DNA of 64,000 bases, from contig NC_008343.2 in NCBI RefSeq assembly GCF_000014285.2, positions 2,218,501 to 2,282,500 of the forward strand, in the 5' to 3' direction. Both the position numbers and the translations under genes were made by a program. Below are positions 1-9,164 of this stretch, piece after piece. Each line of letters opens with the position of its first letter. The stretch's first letter is position 1. Source of the DNA: Granulibacter bethesdensis CGDNIH1 (GTDB lineage: Bacteria > Pseudomonadota > Alphaproteobacteria > Acetobacterales > Acetobacteraceae). The notes under the pieces are model-generated. The model made no database searches. It was not told where the DNA came from and was given only the letters and a program-made list of their open reading frames with translations.

Positions 1-1090
1 GATGACCAACCCCTATTCCGCCGATATTCTGGTCGCAAACCGGGAACAGGCCGAAGCGCTCGCCAAAAAGCTGGAAAAACTGCCGACCGTCGCCGAGGTT
101 CTGACACTCTCCTCTTTCGTGCCCGACAATCAGGATGAAAAACTGGCTCTGGTCGCGGATGCCGCCAGCCTGCTGGGGCCGACCCTGACCCCTCATACCC
201 CCCCCTCCTCCGTGACGCCCGAACAGATCAGGCTGGCAATCAGTGCGGCGCTGGGGCAGATCCGCCCGGCTTTGGCCAAACTGCCCGCCAATCATCCTCT
301 GGCCGGGATCGCGGCAGCGCTCGACCGGCTGTCTCATGCTTCCGATGAGACGCTTCTTGCCGCCAATGCGGCCCTCGTGCGGTTTCTGCCGATGCAGCTT
401 GAGCGTCTGCGTACGGCCCTGAGCGCCGAGAAAGTCAGCGTCAAGGATATTCCTCCCGCCTTGGCGAAAGACTGGCAGCTTCCTGACGGACGGGTGCGGG
501 TCCAGGCCATGACCAGCCCCAAAGCCTCCGACAGCGCCGGGCTGCACCGTTTCGCCGCCGAAGTTCTGGCCGTTGCCCCCGATGCCAGCGGCTCCGCCAT
601 CGTGATTGTGGAAACGGCTCAAACCATCGTGACCGCGTTCCGTCATGCCGCAATGGGAGCCATCGCAGCCATCATGGTGATCCTTGCGCTCGCGTTGCGT
701 CGGGTGCTGGATGCCGCACTGGTGATGTCGGCGCTTCTGCTCTCCGCGCTGATGACAGTCGTGGTGATCAGCCTGCTGCCCATGGCGCTGAATTTCGCCA
801 ATATTATCGCCCTGCCGCTGCTGCTGGGCGTCGGTGTCTCGTTCAACATCTATTTCGTGATGAACTGGCGGGCAGGGGTCAGCGGTTTTCTGGCAACCGC
901 CACAGCCCGGGCTGTGATTTTCTCCGCCCTGACCACCGCGACCGCCTTCGGATCACTGGCCTTGTCGGAGCATCCGGGCACAGCCAGCATGGGCAATTTG
1001 CTGATGATCAGTCTAGGCTGCACATTGGTGGCCTCGCTGATCTATATCCCGGCGCTGCTTTCCGGGCTGCGAAGGCGGGGTCAGGCCTGA
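1..1090 (+). CDS. hpnN: HpnN, hopanoid-associated RND/MMPL-family transporter, 3' part
   Basis: The open frame enters from the left edge, so only about the last 362 residues are visible; the family is usually around 850-900 residues. The visible part has an extracytoplasmic helical region, then four or five hydrophobic segments from about residue 215 to the end, as in the C-terminal half of an MMPL/RND permease. HpnN is known to move hopanoids to the outer membrane. The methionine at base 2 is internal, not a start. The hopanoid genes hpnL and hpnA-D follow, which supports the name. The 3' end overlaps the convergent homocysteine methyltransferase gene by 10 bp. Confidence 0.85.
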   Translation, partial: MTNPYSADILVANREQAEALAKKLEKLPTVAEVLTLSSFVPDNQDEKLALVADAASLLGPTLTPHTPPSSVTPEQIRLAISAALGQIRPALAKLPANHPLAGIAAALDRLSHASDETLLAANAALVRFLPMQLERLRTALSAEKVSVKDIPPALAKDWQLPDGRVRVQAMTSPKASDSAGLHRFAAEVLAVAPDASGSAIVIVETAQTIVTAFRHAAMGAIAAIMVILALALRRVLDAALVMSALLLSALMTVVVISLLPMALNFANIIALPLLLGVGVSFNIYFVMNWRAGVSGFLATATARAVIFSALTTATAFGSLALSEHPGTASMGNLLMISLGCTLVASLIYIPALLSGLRRRGQA

Positions 1091-2022
1091 GCGTGGATCA
1101 GACGGCGCAAAGCGCGTATATCATCCGGCCGGGTGCGGCAGCATCCGCCGACGATCCGTGCTCCAAGCCGGAGCCAGCTTCTCGCCTGCTCTGCCCAGTC
1201 ATCGGATCGCCTGTGTCCCCAACAACGGGTCACCAGATCAAATGGCTCCCCGGCATTGGGGTAGACGATCACAGGCAGGCCACCACGGCGCAAACAGCGG
1301 ATCAGGGCAGGCACGAGGACCGGATCGGTACAATTGATCCCGATGGCGGCCACGAAAGGGCAGGATGCCATAGCCTGCACACAGAGTCTCAATGGCGTTC
1401 CATCGGCGATATGGGCCGCATCCCGCACGGAAAAGCTGACCCATCCCGGCACACTCAATGCCTGAAGCAAATCCGCAAACGCCAGTGCCTCATCCAAATG
1501 CGGCACGGTTTCACAGGCGATGAGATCGGCGCCTCCGGCTGCAAGCGCACGCATGCGGGGAGCGTGGAACGCCAGATACTGTGAGCGCGACAGGGCATAG
1601 CGCCCGGTATATTCCGAGCCATCGGCCTGGCACGCCCCATATGGCCCCAGCGAGCCGGCCACCAGCGGACGAATCCGGTTGCGGCGCTGCGCAGCCGGCA
1701 GACCGGCCCAGACGTCATCCCGGACCGAACAGGCCAGTCGCGCCGCATCGGCCAGGACCGACATAGCCCGACCTCGCGACAATCCCCTGCGCTGCAACCC
1801 CGGCAGACTCAGCTGATAGCTGGCGGTTTCGATACAATCGGCTCCGGCTTCCAGATAGGCCCGATGCACCGCCGCAATCGCCGCCGGATTATCCAGCAGC
1901 AGGCGACCGGACCAGAGCGGATCATCCAGATGATACCCGGCACGTTCCAGTTCCGTCGCCAAGGCGCCATCCAGAAGCAGCGGTCGGGCCTGCCGAAAGA
2001 GAGAAGAGATCAATGCCATCAC
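1081..2022 (-). CDS. mmuM: Homocysteine S-methyltransferase (MmuM-like)
   Basis: A 313-residue protein of the Pfam S-methyl_trans family. It should transfer a methyl group from S-methylmethionine or S-adenosylmethionine to homocysteine, giving methionine, in the cytosol. The zinc-binding cysteines of the family are visible in GINCTDP (about residue 230) and in IVGGCCR near residue 291. The N-terminal LLLDGALATELE motif is typical. Length fits MmuM (about 310). It lies between hpnN and hpnL and is transcribed against hpnN; no functional link to hopanoids is evident. Confidence 0.88.
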   Translation of the reverse strand: MMALISSLFRQARPLLLDGALATELERAGYHLDDPLWSGRLLLDNPAAIAAVHRAYLEAGADCIETASYQLSLPGLQRRGLSRGRAMSVLADAARLACSVRDDVWAGLPAAQRRNRIRPLVAGSLGPYGACQADGSEYTGRYALSRSQYLAFHAPRMRALAAGGADLIACETVPHLDEALAFADLLQALSVPGWVSFSVRDAAHIADGTPLRLCVQAMASCPFVAAIGINCTDPVLVPALIRCLRRGGLPVIVYPNAGEPFDLVTRCWGHRRSDDWAEQARSWLRLGARIVGGCCRTRPDDIRALRRLIHAQA

Positions 2023-2052
2023 ATCCTCCCATCATCGGCGACATGCAGACTG

Positions 2053-3228
2053 TCAGCGGCGCAAGGCCCTCGCTTCCGTCATTTGCCATCCCAGCAGAAT
2101 CGGCACACCAACCAGAAGATCCCGCGCCCGCCGCACCAGAGAAATACCAATGGCAATATCCGGTGGCACACCGAACACACTGCCGAGCGCAACATAGGCA
2201 GCTTCCTGCACCCCCAGCAGTCCCGGCACCATAAAAGCCCCCGCCACCAGACCGTGCATCATGCCCTCCACCGCCAACGCATCGATGAACAGCAATTGCA
2301 CGCCCAACATATGCGCCGTGAGCCAGGTTGCAACGCCAGACCCCATCCACGCCAGAAAATGCCAGCCAATCCCCCTCAGCAGGGCAGGCAGATTGGCAGA
2401 GAGCTGGGTCAGCTCCATTTCCAGACAGTCAATACCATCACCCAGAGCAGGAGCAGCGACTCTGGAAGCCAGCGCCCTCATTATCGGTCCGACCCCATGG
2501 CGTTGCACCCACACCGCGCCCCATCCTGCCAAACCGGCCACCACAACCCCGGCCACGGCCGGGATCAGCAAAGTGCCTGATGACGTGCTGGCCAGCAGGA
2601 TCGACAACCCGAGCAAGGCAAAAATCAACTGGGCCAGAAACTCACAGGTGACATCCACAATGGTCGAGGCCGCCGCGACCGGCCAGCGCAGCCCCCAAAG
2701 CGTCGCGGCGCGGGCGCCGAGCACCAGACCGCCGATTTGCGAAAAGGGCAGACAGGTACTGGCGGCATCCCTCACCATCCTGCACCAGACCGGCAGCCAG
2801 AACGAAACATTGCCCGGCAGCATCTGCCGCCATGCCCGCCCCAGCAGCAGGAAAATCGGCACCTGCAACAGGCACAGCAGGCCCAGCCCTTTCCAGCCGA
2901 TACGGAGCGTGGCATCCAGCACCTGATCCAGCCCGAACCAGCCGATCAGGCCCGTTGCCAGGGCAAGACCCAGCAGGGCCGCCAAAATCGAAATCCGTTG
3001 CAAACGCTCCGCCCGCCCAAACCAGCCCGCCAGACCAGTCTGCGGGAAAAAGAATGGCGCCCGTGCTACACGAAAGAACGGTGAAACTCTACACCCGGCA
3101 AGACGGTGCAGATATTTCTCCAGAGAGGGCAAAGCAGCATAATTTTGCCCCAATCGAAGGTCGGCTGTAGAAGGGCATCCGCACGCCAGCCGCACAGCGT
3201 GTTCACCCTTTTCAGCGGCAAGGATCAC
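2053..3228 (-). CDS. hpnL: HpnL-like integral membrane protein of hopanoid locus
   Basis: An integral membrane protein of the LPG-synthase/flippase-like fold family (TIGR03476 HpnL type), with about seven to eight hydrophobic segments starting near residue 79. Its place beside hpnN and hpnA supports the hopanoid assignment; the molecular role is not established. The listed start is a GTG with no Shine-Dalgarno and leaves only 20 bp to the divergent hpnA. The first 75 residues look unlike a family N-terminus. A TTG at 3003, preceded by GGAG but only 3 nt away, would begin just before the first membrane segment, so the true start is probably internal. Confidence 0.75.
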   Translation of the reverse strand: MILAAEKGEHAVRLACGCPSTADLRLGQNYAALPSLEKYLHRLAGCRVSPFFRVARAPFFFPQTGLAGWFGRAERLQRISILAALLGLALATGLIGWFGLDQVLDATLRIGWKGLGLLCLLQVPIFLLLGRAWRQMLPGNVSFWLPVWCRMVRDAASTCLPFSQIGGLVLGARAATLWGLRWPVAAASTIVDVTCEFLAQLIFALLGLSILLASTSSGTLLIPAVAGVVVAGLAGWGAVWVQRHGVGPIMRALASRVAAPALGDGIDCLEMELTQLSANLPALLRGIGWHFLAWMGSGVATWLTAHMLGVQLLFIDALAVEGMMHGLVAGAFMVPGLLGVQEAAYVALGSVFGVPPDIAIGISLVRRARDLLVGVPILLGWQMTEARALRR

Positions 3229-3248
3229 AAGCGGATGGGCAGACAGGA

Positions 3249-4283
3249 ATGACCAGTCCGGGACGGGCCTTCATTACCGGAGCAACCGGCTTTGTCGGTT
3301 CGGCCGTCGCGCGTGCTTTGCTGCAACGAGGCTGGCAGGTCAGGCTGCTGACCCGGCGCAGCTCCGACACGCGGAACCTTGCCGGTCTCACCGCGGACAT
3401 TGTGGAGGGTGATCTGCTGCAGCCCGAAAGCATCACACCCCATCTGCACGGCTGTCAGGCCCTGTTTCATGTCGCTGCCGATTACCGCATCTGGGTGCCG
3501 GAACCGGAGGCCATGATGCGTGCCAATGTCGATGGTACCGTGGCTCTGCTGCGCGCGGCTCAGGCAGCCGGAATTGAGCGAATCGTCTATTGCAGTTCCG
3601 TCGCGGCGCTGGGCCTGATTGGTGACGGCACCCCCTCCACCGAGGATACGCCGAACAGCGAGGCCAAGACTGTCGGCATCTATAAGAAATCAAAATATCG
3701 GGCCGAACAGGCTGTTCTGCGGCTGGTGGCGGAGGAAGGGGTGAGGGCAGTGATCGTCAATCCCTCCACACCGATCGGGCCGCGTGACGTAAAGCCGACA
3801 CCGACCGGGCGCATGATCCGGGATGCAGCTTTGGGTAAAATGCCTGCCTATCTCGATACCGGTCTGAACGTCGTGCATGTGGATGACGTCGCGGAAGGAC
3901 ATCTTCTTGCCATGGAGCATGGCGTGCCGGGCGAACGCTATATTCTGGGCGGCACCGACATGCATCTGGCGGATATTCTGGCCATGGTGGCGCGGGAGAC
4001 AGGACGCAAACCACCACGCATCCGGCTGAATGAAACCTTGCTGTGGCCGCTGGCGATGGCCAGCGAGACACTGGCACGTCTCACCGGAATCGAACCGCTG
4101 GTCACGCGGGATCATCTGCGCATGGCCCGCAAGAAGATGTTTTTTTCCTCCGCCAAGGCCCGCACCGCGTTCGGCTGGTCGCCCCGCCCGGCAGAGGAGG
4201 CGATTCGTGATGCCGTTTCGTGGTTCCGTCAGAACGATCCCGCTTTCATCAGACAGCGGCCCGTCAAAGGAACCGCCGCATGA
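3249..4283 (+). CDS. hpnA: HpnA, hopanoid-associated NAD-dependent sugar epimerase
   Basis: A 344-residue extended short-chain dehydrogenase. The Rossmann motif GATGFVG is near residue 10, and the YKKSKYRAE stretch supplies the catalytic Tyr-x3-Lys. HpnA family members are NAD-binding epimerase-like proteins tied to hopanoid side-chain biosynthesis. It is the first gene of a tightly coupled plus-strand operon: its TGA overlaps the hpnB ATG (ATGA at 4280-4283). An AGGA lies directly against the ATG, so the ribosome-binding site is imperfect. Confidence 0.92.
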   Translation: MTSPGRAFITGATGFVGSAVARALLQRGWQVRLLTRRSSDTRNLAGLTADIVEGDLLQPESITPHLHGCQALFHVAADYRIWVPEPEAMMRANVDGTVALLRAAQAAGIERIVYCSSVAALGLIGDGTPSTEDTPNSEAKTVGIYKKSKYRAEQAVLRLVAEEGVRAVIVNPSTPIGPRDVKPTPTGRMIRDAALGKMPAYLDTGLNVVHVDDVAEGHLLAMEHGVPGERYILGGTDMHLADILAMVARETGRKPPRIRLNETLLWPLAMASETLARLTGIEPLVTRDHLRMARKKMFFSSAKARTAFGWSPRPAEEAIRDAVSWFRQNDPAFIRQRPVKGTAA

Positions 4284-5413
4284 TCTGGCTGGCCGCCCTG
4301 AGCGCGATGATCTGGCTCTATCTGCTGTTTTTTCACGGGCAATTCTGGCAGGCCGGGCCGATCCTGCCCCTTTCCCCTCGTCCATCCACCACACCCGTCA
4401 CGGTGGTCATCCCGGCAAGGGATGAGGCGGAGAGCATCGCACGCTGCCTGCGCTCCCTCGCTTTGCAGGATCATCGGGCGTTGCATGTCATTCTCGTCGA
4501 CGATGCCAGCAGTGACGGCACTGGTGACATCGCCCGCGCCATCGCCGCCGAGACTTTCCCCAACCGGTTGCCCGGCTGGCTTCAGGTGATCGCGGGCAAA
4601 CCGCGCCCGACCGGCTGGAGCGGCAAACTCTGGGCAGTCCATCAGGGGGTTGCCGCCGCACGGGATGATATTCTGCTGCTGACCGATGCGGATATCGAAC
4701 ATGCACCGGGTCATGTCGCCTCCCTGCTTGCTCAGGCAGAGAGCAAAGACCTCGATATGACGAGCGAAATGGTGGCGCTGAACGTGGAAAGCTGGCCGGA
4801 ACGGGCGTTGGTGCCTGCCTTCGTGTTCTTTTTCCAGATGCTGTACCCTTTCGCGCGGGTGAATGACCCGCTCAGCGCAACAGCGGCGGCGGCAGGCGGA
4901 ACGGTGATGATCCGTCGCCGGGCGCTGGAAAGGATCGGCGGAATCGAAAGCCTGCGCGGTGCCTTGATCGACGATGTGACCCTGGCGAGCAGGGTCAAAA
5001 CCGGTGGCCCGATCTGGCTGGGTCATTCCGCGCTGGCTCGCTCCATCCGCCCCTATCCGCATCCCGCCGATATATGGCGGATGATTGCGCGCACTGCGTT
5101 TGTACAGTTGCGATTCTCCTGGACCCTGCTGCTGCTGACAGTGCTCGGCATGCTGATCGTCTGGATTGCACCGCCTGCCCTGACCTTTTTCGGCCATGGA
5201 GTGGCGCGCTGGCTCGGGCTTGCCGCCTGGCTCGGGGCCATGGCGAGCTATCTGCCGACCTTGAAACGCTTTGGCCTCAGCCCGCTCTGGGCGCTGGCAC
5301 TGCCTGCAATCGCGGGTTTTTATACCGCCGCCACGATCGGCTCGGCCATCGACTACGCGACCGGGCGCGGAGTCCGCTGGAAAAGCCGCGCCTATACGGA
5401 GCATACCGCATGA
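4280..5413 (+). CDS. hpnB: HpnB, hopanoid-associated family 2 glycosyltransferase
   Basis: A 377-residue membrane-anchored GT2 enzyme. An N-terminal hydrophobic segment is followed by the nucleotide-sugar fold with VTVVIPARDE, DDASSDGT and the TDAD metal-binding motif near residue 135. DDVTLASR acts as the acceptor/base region, and three C-terminal membrane segments follow. HpnB is linked to hopanoid biosynthesis, probably glycosylation of bacteriohopanepolyol; the exact reaction is not settled. The ATG at 4280 was chosen because it forms an ATGA overlap with hpnA and precedes the first membrane helix. Its stop overlaps hpnC in the same way. Confidence 0.92.
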   Translation: MIWLAALSAMIWLYLLFFHGQFWQAGPILPLSPRPSTTPVTVVIPARDEAESIARCLRSLALQDHRALHVILVDDASSDGTGDIARAIAAETFPNRLPGWLQVIAGKPRPTGWSGKLWAVHQGVAAARDDILLLTDADIEHAPGHVASLLAQAESKDLDMTSEMVALNVESWPERALVPAFVFFFQMLYPFARVNDPLSATAAAAGGTVMIRRRALERIGGIESLRGALIDDVTLASRVKTGGPIWLGHSALARSIRPYPHPADIWRMIARTAFVQLRFSWTLLLLTVLGMLIVWIAPPALTFFGHGVARWLGLAAWLGAMASYLPTLKRFGLSPLWALALPAIAGFYTAATIGSAIDYATGRGVRWKSRAYTEHTA

Positions 5414-6252
5414 GCGCTTCCCTGACCGAAAACAGGCCGGTCGAGATATGGTCCGGCAAAGATCAGGGGGACGAGAATTTCCCCGTCAGCCGCATCGTGC
5501 GCCGCAAATGGCGACCGCATGTGAACGCCTATTATGCTTTCGCCCGCAATGCCGACGATATTGCCGATCATCCCGATCTGTCAGCCAATGAGAAAATCAG
5601 CCGGCTGGACCTGATGGAAGCCGTTTTGCTCGGCCATGCCGATCACGGTTCCCCCACCGCCAGCCGCCTGCGCGACAGTCTGGCCTTAACCGGGATCGAT
5701 CCGAGGCATGCCACCGATCTTTTAGTGGCCTTTCGTCGTGATGCCATCAAGCATCGCTATGAGAGCTGGGATGAATTGCTGGATTACTGCCGTTACTCGG
5801 CCATGCCGGTTGGCCGCTATATGCTCGATCTGCATGGCGAGTCCCTGCAGACATATCCGTCTTCGGATGCGCTCTGTGCCTCTCTTCAGGTACTGAACCA
5901 TCTGCAGGATTGCGGAAAGGATCTGGCGTCTCTGGATCGCTGCTACCTGCCTGCCGACATTCTGGATGCCCATGGCGCCCGCATTGCCGATCTGCGCCGC
6001 TCCAGTTGCTCCCCCGCCTTGCGGCAGGTGCTGGATGATCTGCTCAATCGCACCGAACGGCTGAATGTCGAGGCGGCTCCCCTCTCTGGATTGACCGCAG
6101 ACCGCTGGCTGCGGGTAAACGTTGCCATGATCCACCGGCTGGCTGAACGTCTGGCGCAGCGGCTGCGGCATGGCGATCCGCTGGCGCGACGCGTGAAGCT
6201 TCGTGGCATCGACATCGCTTTGAGCCTGTTTCAAGGATTGCGCGCCCTATGA
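5410..6252 (+). CDS. hpnC: HpnC, hydroxysqualene synthase
   Basis: A 280-residue member of the trans-isoprenyl diphosphate (squalene/phytoene) synthase family. HpnC converts presqualene diphosphate to hydroxysqualene in the three-step HpnC-D-E route to squalene. Both aspartate-rich motifs are visible: DDIAD near residue 49 and LQDCGKD near residue 168. SRIVRRKWRPHVNAYYAFAR is the usual N-terminal signature. The start at 5410 gives ATGA overlap with hpnB, and the stop overlaps the hpnD ATG by 4 bp, so translation of all four genes is probably coupled. Confidence 0.93.
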   Translation: MSASLTENRPVEIWSGKDQGDENFPVSRIVRRKWRPHVNAYYAFARNADDIADHPDLSANEKISRLDLMEAVLLGHADHGSPTASRLRDSLALTGIDPRHATDLLVAFRRDAIKHRYESWDELLDYCRYSAMPVGRYMLDLHGESLQTYPSSDALCASLQVLNHLQDCGKDLASLDRCYLPADILDAHGARIADLRRSSCSPALRQVLDDLLNRTERLNVEAAPLSGLTADRWLRVNVAMIHRLAERLAQRLRHGDPLARRVKLRGIDIALSLFQGLRAL

Positions 6253-7097
6253 CCGCTTTGAGTGCCGATGCCGCCGATCTCGCCCGTGTCGAGGCCCTGA
6301 CCCGTGCCTCCGGTACCTCGTTCTATCAGGGAATGAAGGTGCTGCCTGCGGATCGCCGTCTGGCAATGTATGCGATTTATGCCTTCTGCCGCATTGTGGA
6401 CGATATCGCCGATGAGCCTGCCCCGATCGAGGAAAAACGCGCCGGGCTGAATGAATGGCGCGCCCGCATCACCGCCCTGTATCGTGGAGAAGCGGATGAT
6501 CCCGTCACCCGCGTGCTGTTACCGGCGATCCGGACATTCCGACTACGGCAGGATGATTTCCTCGCCGTGATCGATGGAATGCAGACCGATGCCGAAACAA
6601 AGGTTGTCGCCCCCAGCTGGGCTGAGCTTGATCTGTATTGCGATCAGGTGGCTTCTGCGGTCGGCCGGCTGTCTGTCAGGGCTTTTGGCGATGAATCAGA
6701 AGACGCGGACAGGGTTGCCCATCATCTGGGCCGCGCCCTGCAATTGACCAATATCCTGCGCGATCTTCAGGAAGATGCCGCACGCGGGCGGCTTTATTTG
6801 CCACGCGAATGGCTGGTGGAAGCCGGTGTTCCCCTCGATGCGAGAGCCGCCATGGTCTCACCGGCGCTGGAGGGTGTTTGCCGCCGGGTCGTGCAGATTG
6901 CCAGGGGCCATTATGCTGATGCTTTCGCGTTCATGGCGCAATGCGACCAGCGTGCCATGCGTCCCGCCCGGCTTATGGCTGCGACGTATCGCGCCATCCT
7001 GAACCGGCTGGAACAGGCCGGATGGACTCCTCCCCGCCGGGTCAGCCTCCCCGCATGGGAAAAACTCTGGGTTCTTCTACGGCATGGGCTGGGTTAA
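6249..7097 (+). CDS. hpnD: HpnD, presqualene diphosphate synthase
   Basis: A 282-residue squalene/phytoene synthase family enzyme that condenses two farnesyl diphosphates to presqualene diphosphate. The motifs SFYQGMKVLP, VDDIADE (about residue 55) and the second Asp-rich motif in NILRDLQEDAARGR (about 163-176) are intact. It ends the hpnABCD operon. The next usual gene, hpnE (hydroxysqualene dehydroxylase), does not follow: the next reading frame is on the other strand and overlaps hpnD by 4 bp. Later pathway enzymes (hpnE, shc) must lie outside this window. Confidence 0.94.
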   Translation: MTALSADAADLARVEALTRASGTSFYQGMKVLPADRRLAMYAIYAFCRIVDDIADEPAPIEEKRAGLNEWRARITALYRGEADDPVTRVLLPAIRTFRLRQDDFLAVIDGMQTDAETKVVAPSWAELDLYCDQVASAVGRLSVRAFGDESEDADRVAHHLGRALQLTNILRDLQEDAARGRLYLPREWLVEAGVPLDARAAMVSPALEGVCRRVVQIARGHYADAFAFMAQCDQRAMRPARLMAATYRAILNRLEQAGWTPPRRVSLPAWEKLWVLLRHGLG

Positions 7098-7348
7098 CGT
7101 CTTGATCTGAGCCGAGCGGCCACAAAAGCCACAACCGCCACAATCAGCAGAAGGCCACCCGCCATGACGATCCAGTCATGGGCGGGAAGATCAGTCCCTG
7201 GAATCCAGACCCAGCCAAACACCAGCCCCCAGATTGCCAGCACGGCCACAATACCGACAGGCAGAACCACCGCGAGATGAGACAAGGCACTCCCGGTCGT
7301 GGGAGTACCAGTCGTGCCTTCATTATCCGCTCGCCTGTTTGCAGCCAT
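7094..7348 (-). CDS. Small two-helix membrane protein, unknown function
   Basis: An 84-residue protein with a polar, Thr-rich N-terminus and two hydrophobic segments (about residues 25-45 and 60-79), ending in a basic RLRSRR tail. I do not recognise a family. The reading frame is open between the asnB-like gene (59 bp upstream) and the convergent hpnD, with which it overlaps by 4 bp. It may be a real small inner-membrane protein, but there is no functional clue beyond its position. Confidence 0.55.
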   Translation of the reverse strand: MAANRRADNEGTTGTPTTGSALSHLAVVLPVGIVAVLAIWGLVFGWVWIPGTDLPAHDWIVMAGGLLLIVAVVAFVAARLRSRR

Positions 7349-7406
7349 GACATTTCTCTCCCGCTTCCGATACCGCTAACGCGGGGAAACATCGTTCGGA
7401 TGCGAG

Positions 7407-9164
7407 TCAGTCGGCCAGAACCGAAAAGACATCTCCTTCCATCGATTTCGCTTCAATATGCGCACGGTGCCACAGCGCGTAGAACAGCAGGATCCAGGCG
7501 GCAAATCCCTCCCTGCGCCCATGTGCATGGCGGAACAGACTGACCACGCGATCAGGGCGGGCGATGGCCTGAATACATCTCTGCCGTGCCACCAGCGGCC
7601 CGAGCTCCTGCCCCCGCGCAGCGATCCAGGCGGCAACCGGCACGGTAAAGCCCTGCTTGGCTGCAAAAGGTCTTGCCTGAGGGCTGTGCCGCTCCAGCCA
7701 GCGACGGAGAATGTATTTGCCTTTGCCATCCTGAACCTTCAACCGGTCCGGCAGACGGAAAGCAGCGGCGGCAACGCCGGGATCGAGCAGCGGAGTGCGT
7801 CCCTCCACCCCATGAGCCATCAGACAGCGATCCAGCTTCAGCAGCAGATCATGCGGCAGCCAGTCTGTCATGTCGGTTTCCTGTGCCGCTGCAAGGCGTG
7901 AGCGCAACGGAGAAACATGACTTTCAGCAGCCGCAATTCCGTCCCGCCAGCCGGGTGGAATGGCATGCAGTACATCCAGACCATCGAAATGCCCTTTCGA
8001 TCGCATGACCCGCCCGCCACGCCACCATGGGCGCATCGCGCTGCGATACCGTCCATAGCCGCCGAACAACTCGTCTCCTCCCTCACCGGAGAGGACAACC
8101 TTCACGTCCTCTCTTGCCCGGCGCGCCAGAAACCAGGTGGGGATGATCGCATAATCCGCCGCGGGATCGTCCATGCAGGCCACGATCTCCGGCAGATGCT
8201 GCCAGACCATTGATTGCGTTACCGTCACGGTACGGTGCCGTGCGCCTGCCGCCGCCGCCAATGCAGCAGCATGCTCACGCTCATCAGCCGCGCCGGGCAC
8301 GTCAAATCCGGCCGTGAAAGCCAAGACCGGGCTGTCATTCAGCCGTGCCATCAGGCTCAGCACCGTGGCGCTGTCGATGCCTCCTGACAGAAACATGCCA
8401 TAAGGCACATCCGCACGCTGATGCAGTGCCACGCTTTCTTCCAGGGCGGCATCCAGACGCGCCAATGCCTCATCCTCCCCGATCTCCTCGGCGGGGCCTT
8501 CGGGCAGGGCGCTGATGCGGCGGCGATCCAGAATCTGCCCGTCGCGGCAGATCAGCGTCTCGCCCGGCAACACGCGCTGAATACCCGGAAAAATCGTATC
8601 TGCTCCGGTGGTGAACTGAAGCTGAAGCAGCTCGTTACGCTGGGCATCGGCCACATCGCGTTTGACCAGACCGGCGTCGAGCAGGGCCGAGGGTTGGGAG
8701 GCAAAGGCCACCCCCCCTGCCAGCCGGGCCACGTAAAGCGGCTTGATCCCGAACGGATCGCGGCTCAAAGTGACTGTACGTGCGGCCCGCTCATGGATCG
8801 CGATGGCATACATGCCGCGCAGTCTGACAGCGTAATCAGGCCCCTCCCGCAACCAGAGATGCAAGGGCGGCTCGCAATCGCTGCCGGTCGAGAACGACAC
8901 GTCCGGCATCGCTTCACGCAGCGCAAGATCGTTATAAATCTCGCCATTGGCCACCAGGGCCGAGGAGCCGGCGAAAATCGGCTGATCGCCCCCTTCCGGA
9001 TCGACAATGGCCAGACGGGTATGCACCATCGCCACCCGGCCGATCTGGGTATGGCCGCTGCCATCCGGCCCACGATGGTGCAAGGCGGTGGCCAGATCGC
9101 CCAACAGGGAAGGATCAGGCGACGCCTGCCCGGAAGCCATGATAACGCCCGCAATACCGCACAT
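7407..9164 (-). CDS. asnB: Asparagine synthase (glutamine-hydrolysing) family amidotransferase
   Basis: A 585-residue protein starting MCGIAGVI, so Cys2 is the class II glutaminase nucleophile. The ATP-pyrophosphatase motif SGGIDSA is near residue 260, and GEGGDELFGGYGRY in the synthase domain is also typical. Family members make asparagine or amidate carboxylated sugars in surface glycans. Its start overlaps the stop of the upstream glycosyltransferase (TGATG), so it belongs to a GT9-GT4-AsnB operon. That context favours a role in polysaccharide or LPS assembly rather than plain asparagine supply, but this is inference. Confidence 0.85.
   Translation of the reverse strand: MCGIAGVIMASGQASPDPSLLGDLATALHHRGPDGSGHTQIGRVAMVHTRLAIVDPEGGDQPIFAGSSALVANGEIYNDLALREAMPDVSFSTGSDCEPPLHLWLREGPDYAVRLRGMYAIAIHERAARTVTLSRDPFGIKPLYVARLAGGVAFASQPSALLDAGLVKRDVADAQRNELLQLQFTTGADTIFPGIQRVLPGETLICRDGQILDRRRISALPEGPAEEIGEDEALARLDAALEESVALHQRADVPYGMFLSGGIDSATVLSLMARLNDSPVLAFTAGFDVPGAADEREHAAALAAAAGARHRTVTVTQSMVWQHLPEIVACMDDPAADYAIIPTWFLARRAREDVKVVLSGEGGDELFGGYGRYRSAMRPWWRGGRVMRSKGHFDGLDVLHAIPPGWRDGIAAAESHVSPLRSRLAAAQETDMTDWLPHDLLLKLDRCLMAHGVEGRTPLLDPGVAAAAFRLPDRLKVQDGKGKYILRRWLERHSPQARPFAAKQGFTVPVAAWIAARGQELGPLVARQRCIQAIARPDRVVSLFRHAHGRREGFAAWILLFYALWHRAHIEAKSMEGDVFSVLAD

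Noticed and set aside
4229-5404. 391-codon frame antisense to hpnB
   Set aside because: hpnB has all GT2 motifs; the antisense product is a His/Arg/Gln-rich shadow.
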